The notes under the pieces are model-generated. The model did not search any database and was not told the DNA's origin. It saw only the letters and a list, made by a program, of their open reading frames with translations. A stretch of 64,000 nucleotides of DNA, from positions 62,001 to 126,000 of the forward strand of contig USCB01000001.1 in the NCBI GenBank assembly GCA_900553125.1, written 5' to 3'. Position numbers and translations under genes: made by a program. Source of the stretch: an uncultured Clostridium sp. GTDB lineage: Bacteria > Bacillota > Clostridia > TANB77 > CAG-508. This document shows positions 61,107 through 64,000 of the stretch, piece after piece (position 1 is the stretch's first letter; every line of letters starts with the position of its first letter).

Positions 61107-62003
61107 ATGAAAAAGAAAATAATTAAATTAGTTAAAGTAGTACTAATAGTTAGTTTGCTTATAAATGTTAAACTAGGACTTAAAGTTCAAGCAGATGTTG
61201 GAGGAATTCAAAGATATGACAGTTCAAGTTCATCAAGTAGTTATAGCTCAAGCTCATCAGGAAGTTATAGTTCAAGTGACTATGATTGGGGCACACACTC
61301 ATCATCGGGTTCATACTCATCATCAGGAAGTTTTACACTACCAGAAATGATAATTTTTTTGGTTGTAGTAGGAATAGTTATATATGTAACGATGAAACAG
61401 AATGGTGATACAAAAAGCGACATAAGCACAAAAGACAATACAAAACAAGTCGCAACTCAAATAAGACAAATAGACCCAATGTTTTCAGAAGATAATTTCC
61501 TAGCATGGACAAAAGAAGTATTTATAAAATTACAAACTGCATGGACCAAAAAAGATTGGTCAATAATACGACCATTTGAATCAAACGAACTATTTGAGCA
61601 ACATAATTCACAGTTACAAGAATTCATAGAAAGAGGAAGAACTAATATTGTAGAAAGAATTAATGTAACATCTGCAACATTATATAGTTTTAAACAAGAT
61701 GGAGATAAAGAAACCTTAAAAGTAACTTTAAAAGCAGTTATGAGAGATTATATAATAGATGATTCAACAAAAAGAGTATTAGAAGGAAATCCAAATGTAG
61801 ACCAATATATGACTTATAGATTAACATTTATTAGAAAAGCAGGAGTAAAAACAAAACCAGGAACAAACAGCAAATCCACAACAAACTGTCCAAATTGTGG
61901 GGCACCTACTCAAATTACATCTGCAGGTAAATGCGAATATTGTGGAAGTGTTATAACAACAGGAGAACACGATTGGGTTCTATCAAATTTAGAAGGAGTA
62001 TAG
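61107..62003 (+). CDS. Membrane protein with Ser-rich segment, TIM44-like domain and C-terminal zinc ribbon
   Basis: 298 residues. A signal-like N-terminal helix, a Ser/Tyr/Gly low-complexity stretch (about residues 38-72), a second transmembrane helix (about 78-96), a TIM44-like domain (DPMFSEDNFLAWTKEVFIKLQTAW, then ATLYSFKQDGDKETLKV), and a zinc ribbon (NCPNCGAPTQI ... CEYCGSV). Function unknown. GGGGGTGG precedes the ATG. It lies 30 nt before an SPFH protein that also ends in zinc ribbons, so the two probably form a membrane complex. Confidence 0.82.
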   Translation: MKKKIIKLVKVVLIVSLLINVKLGLKVQADVGGIQRYDSSSSSSSYSSSSSGSYSSSDYDWGTHSSSGSYSSSGSFTLPEMIIFLVVVGIVIYVTMKQNGDTKSDISTKDNTKQVATQIRQIDPMFSEDNFLAWTKEVFIKLQTAWTKKDWSIIRPFESNELFEQHNSQLQEFIERGRTNIVERINVTSATLYSFKQDGDKETLKVTLKAVMRDYIIDDSTKRVLEGNPNVDQYMTYRLTFIRKAGVKTKPGTNSKSTTNCPNCGAPTQITSAGKCEYCGSVITTGEHDWVLSNLEGV

Positions 62004-62033
62004 ATATTTAAATATCAAAAATAGGAGGAAAAT

Positions 62034-63236
62034 ATGGGATTAATAAAAGCAACTATAGGAGCAGTTGGCTCAACTTTAAAAGACCAATGGAAAGAGGCTA
62101 TAAGATGTGAAGAAATGACAAATGATATTTTGATGGTAAAGAAAACAACACCAACAAGAGTAATATCAAATGGAAGTACAATAATTGTAGCACCAGGTCA
62201 ATGTGCGATCATATATGACAACGGAAGAGTAATTGATGCAACAGCAGAAGAGGGAGCATATACATTTGATTCTTCATCAACACCATCATTCTTTGCAGGA
62301 AATTTTGGTGGAGTTTTTAAAGAAATGTGGCAAAGATTTACATATAATGGAGCAACATCAAAAGAACAAGCAGTGTATTTCTTTAATATGAAGGAAATAA
62401 TGGATAACAAATTTGGAACACCTGCACCAGTGCCATTTCAAGATTGGTCACACCCAATTCCAAATCAGATGACAGGGACAATAACACCTCTAAGAGTGGA
62501 AGTAAAATGCTTTGGAAAATATACTTTCAAAATTGAAAATCCAGCTATATTTATGAATGAAATTGCTGGAACAGCTGAGGTATACAAAAAAAGTGATTTA
62601 ACAGAACAAATAAGGTCAGAAGTAATAGGCACATTTCAAAATATACTAAATGAATTAGGAAATTCTGAACATAAAGTACCTGTTTTAGAGTTACCAAGTC
62701 AGACTGATGAAATAAAACAAATAATGGATCGAAACGTATTTGATGAACCAATACGTAGAAGAGGAATTTGTTTGGTTGGATTTATAGTAGAATCAGTGAC
62801 ACTAGATGAAGAATCAGAAAAGAAAATTGATAATTACGAACTTAGCAGCAATGCATATATGCAACAAGGAACACTTACAGGAGCATATGCAAATGCCGTG
62901 CAAGATGCGGCTAAAAATAGTAATGGAGCCATGAATGGATTTATGGGAATTGGAATGATGAATATGGCAAGTAATGGAATTACAGGAGGAGCAACAACAG
63001 GACCATGGCAACAAACACAGGATAAAGATTTTAAAGTTAATTCTGTAACAACTACAGAAAATCAAATAAAATTAAGTACTGCAAATGAATGGATATGTGA
63101 ATGTGGAACTAAAAATACTGGAAAATTTTGTAGCAATTGTGGAAAAAAACATGAAACAAACAAGGTTTGTCCTAAATGTGGAAATATAAATGAACCTACA
63201 AGCAATTTTTGCAATGAATGTGGAGAAAGATTATAA
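62034..63236 (+). CDS. SPFH-domain (virion-core/YdjI-like) protein with C-terminal double zinc ribbon
   Basis: 400 residues. An SPFH/Band-7-type core (SNGSTIIVAPGQCAIIYDNGRV, KEMWQRFTYNGATSKEQAVYFFN, VEVKCFGKYTFKIENPAIFM), a Gly/Met/Asn-rich linker, and CECGTKNTGKFCSNCGKK plus CPKCGNINEPTSNFCNECG. Relatives such as B. subtilis YdjI help recruit PspA-type membrane-stress proteins; a similar role is inferred. GGAGG precedes the ATG. Second gene of the operon. Confidence 0.87.
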   Translation: MGLIKATIGAVGSTLKDQWKEAIRCEEMTNDILMVKKTTPTRVISNGSTIIVAPGQCAIIYDNGRVIDATAEEGAYTFDSSSTPSFFAGNFGGVFKEMWQRFTYNGATSKEQAVYFFNMKEIMDNKFGTPAPVPFQDWSHPIPNQMTGTITPLRVEVKCFGKYTFKIENPAIFMNEIAGTAEVYKKSDLTEQIRSEVIGTFQNILNELGNSEHKVPVLELPSQTDEIKQIMDRNVFDEPIRRRGICLVGFIVESVTLDEESEKKIDNYELSSNAYMQQGTLTGAYANAVQDAAKNSNGAMNGFMGIGMMNMASNGITGGATTGPWQQTQDKDFKVNSVTTTENQIKLSTANEWICECGTKNTGKFCSNCGKKHETNKVCPKCGNINEPTSNFCNECGERL

Positions 63237-63261
63237 CAATAAAAGAGCGAAATGTTAGTAG

Positions 63262-63303
63262 TTGAGGTGGAATAATGTGAAGTTTTTCTGCCTCAATCTT
63301 TTT
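63262..63303 (+). terminator. Possible terminator after the SPFH gene
   Basis: GTTGAGG pairs with CCTCAAT, with a large loop, followed by CTTTTTTCC. The stem is short, so confidence is modest. Confidence 0.45.
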
Positions 63304-63342
63304 TCCATTTGGTGATATAAAATAAATGAGGAGAAAATGAAG

Positions 63343-63810
63343 ATGAATAAACAAAAAATAATGAAACAAGCAAAACAAAATGCTGACAATGGAATAAGGC
63401 AAAAAGAAGGCGGACCATTTGGTGCAGTAATAACAGACAAAGAAGGAAATATAATTTCGAACGGAAATAACCAAGTATTAAAACAAAAAGACCCAACAGC
63501 ACATGCAGAAATGGTAGCAATAAGAAATGCCTGTAAAAAATTAGACAAATATGATTTATCAGATTACATATTATATACATCATGTGAACCTTGTCCAATG
63601 TGCTTATCGGCTATAATTTGGGCAAATATAAAAGAAGTATATTATGGATGCACAAAAGAGGATGCTGGAAATATAGGATTTAGAGATGATGTAATATATG
63701 ATTATTTGAAAGGAAAAAATAAAGACCTAATAAATTTGAAACAAATAGATAGAGAAGAATGTATAAAAACATTTGAAGAATATAAAAGACAAAATGGAAT
63801 TATATATTGA
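63343..63810 (+). CDS. Guanine deaminase-like nucleoside/base deaminase (CDA family)
   Basis: About 155 residues. Zinc motifs HAEMVAIRNA (HAE) and TSCEPCPMCLSAIIWANI (PCxxC), plus GGPFGAVITDKEGNIIS near the N-terminus. The ending (DVIYDYLKGKNKDLINLKQI, then EECIKTFEEYK) is that of GuaD-type guanine deaminases rather than tRNA deaminase TadA. GAGGAG at 63328-63333 favours the ATG at 63343 over 63337. A terminator follows. Confidence 0.88.
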   Translation: MNKQKIMKQAKQNADNGIRQKEGGPFGAVITDKEGNIISNGNNQVLKQKDPTAHAEMVAIRNACKKLDKYDLSDYILYTSCEPCPMCLSAIIWANIKEVYYGCTKEDAGNIGFRDDVIYDYLKGKNKDLINLKQIDREECIKTFEEYKRQNGIIY

Positions 63811-63850
63811 AAAATAGCCCAAAATTGTAAAAACAAGTTTGGGCTATTTT
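63811..63850. terminator. Bidirectional terminator
   Basis: AAAATAGCCCAAA pairs with TTTGGGCTATTTT. It serves the deaminase (+) and probably the - strand gene ending at 63850. Confidence 0.88.
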
Positions 63851-64000
63851 TATAAGTTACAATATGATTTTATACTATCTGATATAGCATCTATATATCC
63901 ATTCATATTATTAATAATATTATTTAAATCATTTTCAATAGACATATAGCCTAAATTAATAATATAAGTTTCAATTCCTGAATTTGAATTATAGTACTTA
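63850..64000 (-). CDS. C-terminal end of a probable N-acetylmuramoyl-L-alanine amidase, truncated by the window edge
   Basis: The last 49 residues of a - strand frame that runs off the window. SGIETYIINLGYMSIENDLNNI matches the conserved end of amidase_3 (CwlD/LytC-type) domains, where the LGYMSN-type strand carries the second catalytic Glu region. Only this fragment is visible, so the assignment rests on one motif; domains upstream cannot be seen. Confidence 0.5.
   Translation of the reverse strand, partial: KYYNSNSGIETYIINLGYMSIENDLNNIINNMNGYIDAISDSIKSYCNL

Overview
The window is very AT-rich and nearly every gene sits on the + strand. Ribosome binding sites are strong AGGAGG types, promoters are sigma-A-like (TTGACA-N17-TATAAT), and AGA and ATA codons dominate. 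Core genes (lepA, obg, lexA, recQ, ligA, dapA, dapB, asd, upp, ybeY) are mixed with sporulation genes (spoIVFA/spoIVFB-like pair, pdaA-like deacetylase, yqfC-yqfD, a response regulator with a Spo0A-type output domain) and Gram-positive surface functions (two sortases, an LPKTG-anchored adhesin, an agr locus). This points to a low-GC, endospore-forming member of the Clostridia, probably a gut anaerobe; genus cannot be told from the sequence. No rRNA, tRNA, CRISPR array or recognisable insertion sequence was seen.

Layout. 0-1.1 kb: the end of a Wadjet type II JetD-like gene, then an intergenic region with five DnaA boxes. 1.1-8.6 kb: rhodanese, then a translation/RNA-modification stretch (tsaC, lepA, trmL, MazG-like, an AAA ATPase with DUF4143, a TrmH-type methyltransferase, two unknown genes). 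8.8-14.5 kb: htrA and a class B PBP on the - strand, flanking two accessory genes whose start codons are unclear. 14.6-18.3 kb: comM (frameshifted), dprA, yraN, rsmA. 18.4-25.6 kb: sortase, HTH regulators, two flavoproteins, and a signalling cluster made of a Spo0A-like regulator, a 15-residue peptide gene and a membrane kinase. 25.7-33.9 kb: LPKTG adhesin, lexA, mltG, dapA, HD hydrolase, dapB. 34-39 kb: a spoIVFA-like gene (frameshifted), spoIVFB, a second sortase, ligA. 39.4-42.5 kb: a complete agr quorum-sensing locus (agrB-agrD on +, agrC-agrA on -). 42.6-51 kb: pdaA, yqfC, yqfD, an unknown gene, ybeY, a metalloprotease-like gene, asd, obg, CYTH protein. 51-56.8 kb: recQ, upp between two REP-like hairpins, a flavin reductase, a HopA1-like protein, an M15/peptidoglycan-binding protein. 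57-60 kb: a modification/defence island (MrcB-N-like protein, Cys/His mini-protein, half HsdS, HsdM, no HsdR). 60-64 kb: RluA-type pseudouridine synthase with an apparently leaderless promoter, a TIM44-like/SPFH pair with zinc ribbons, a guanine-deaminase-like enzyme, and the end of a probable amidase.

The best candidates for undescribed biology are: (i) the 23.0-25.6 kb peptide/kinase/Spo0A-like cluster; (ii) the 57-60 kb modification island with a repeat-decorated promoter; (iii) the DnaA-box cluster far from any dnaA gene; and (iv) three single-C insertions, each directly before GG, that break otherwise intact comM and spoIVFA-like genes.
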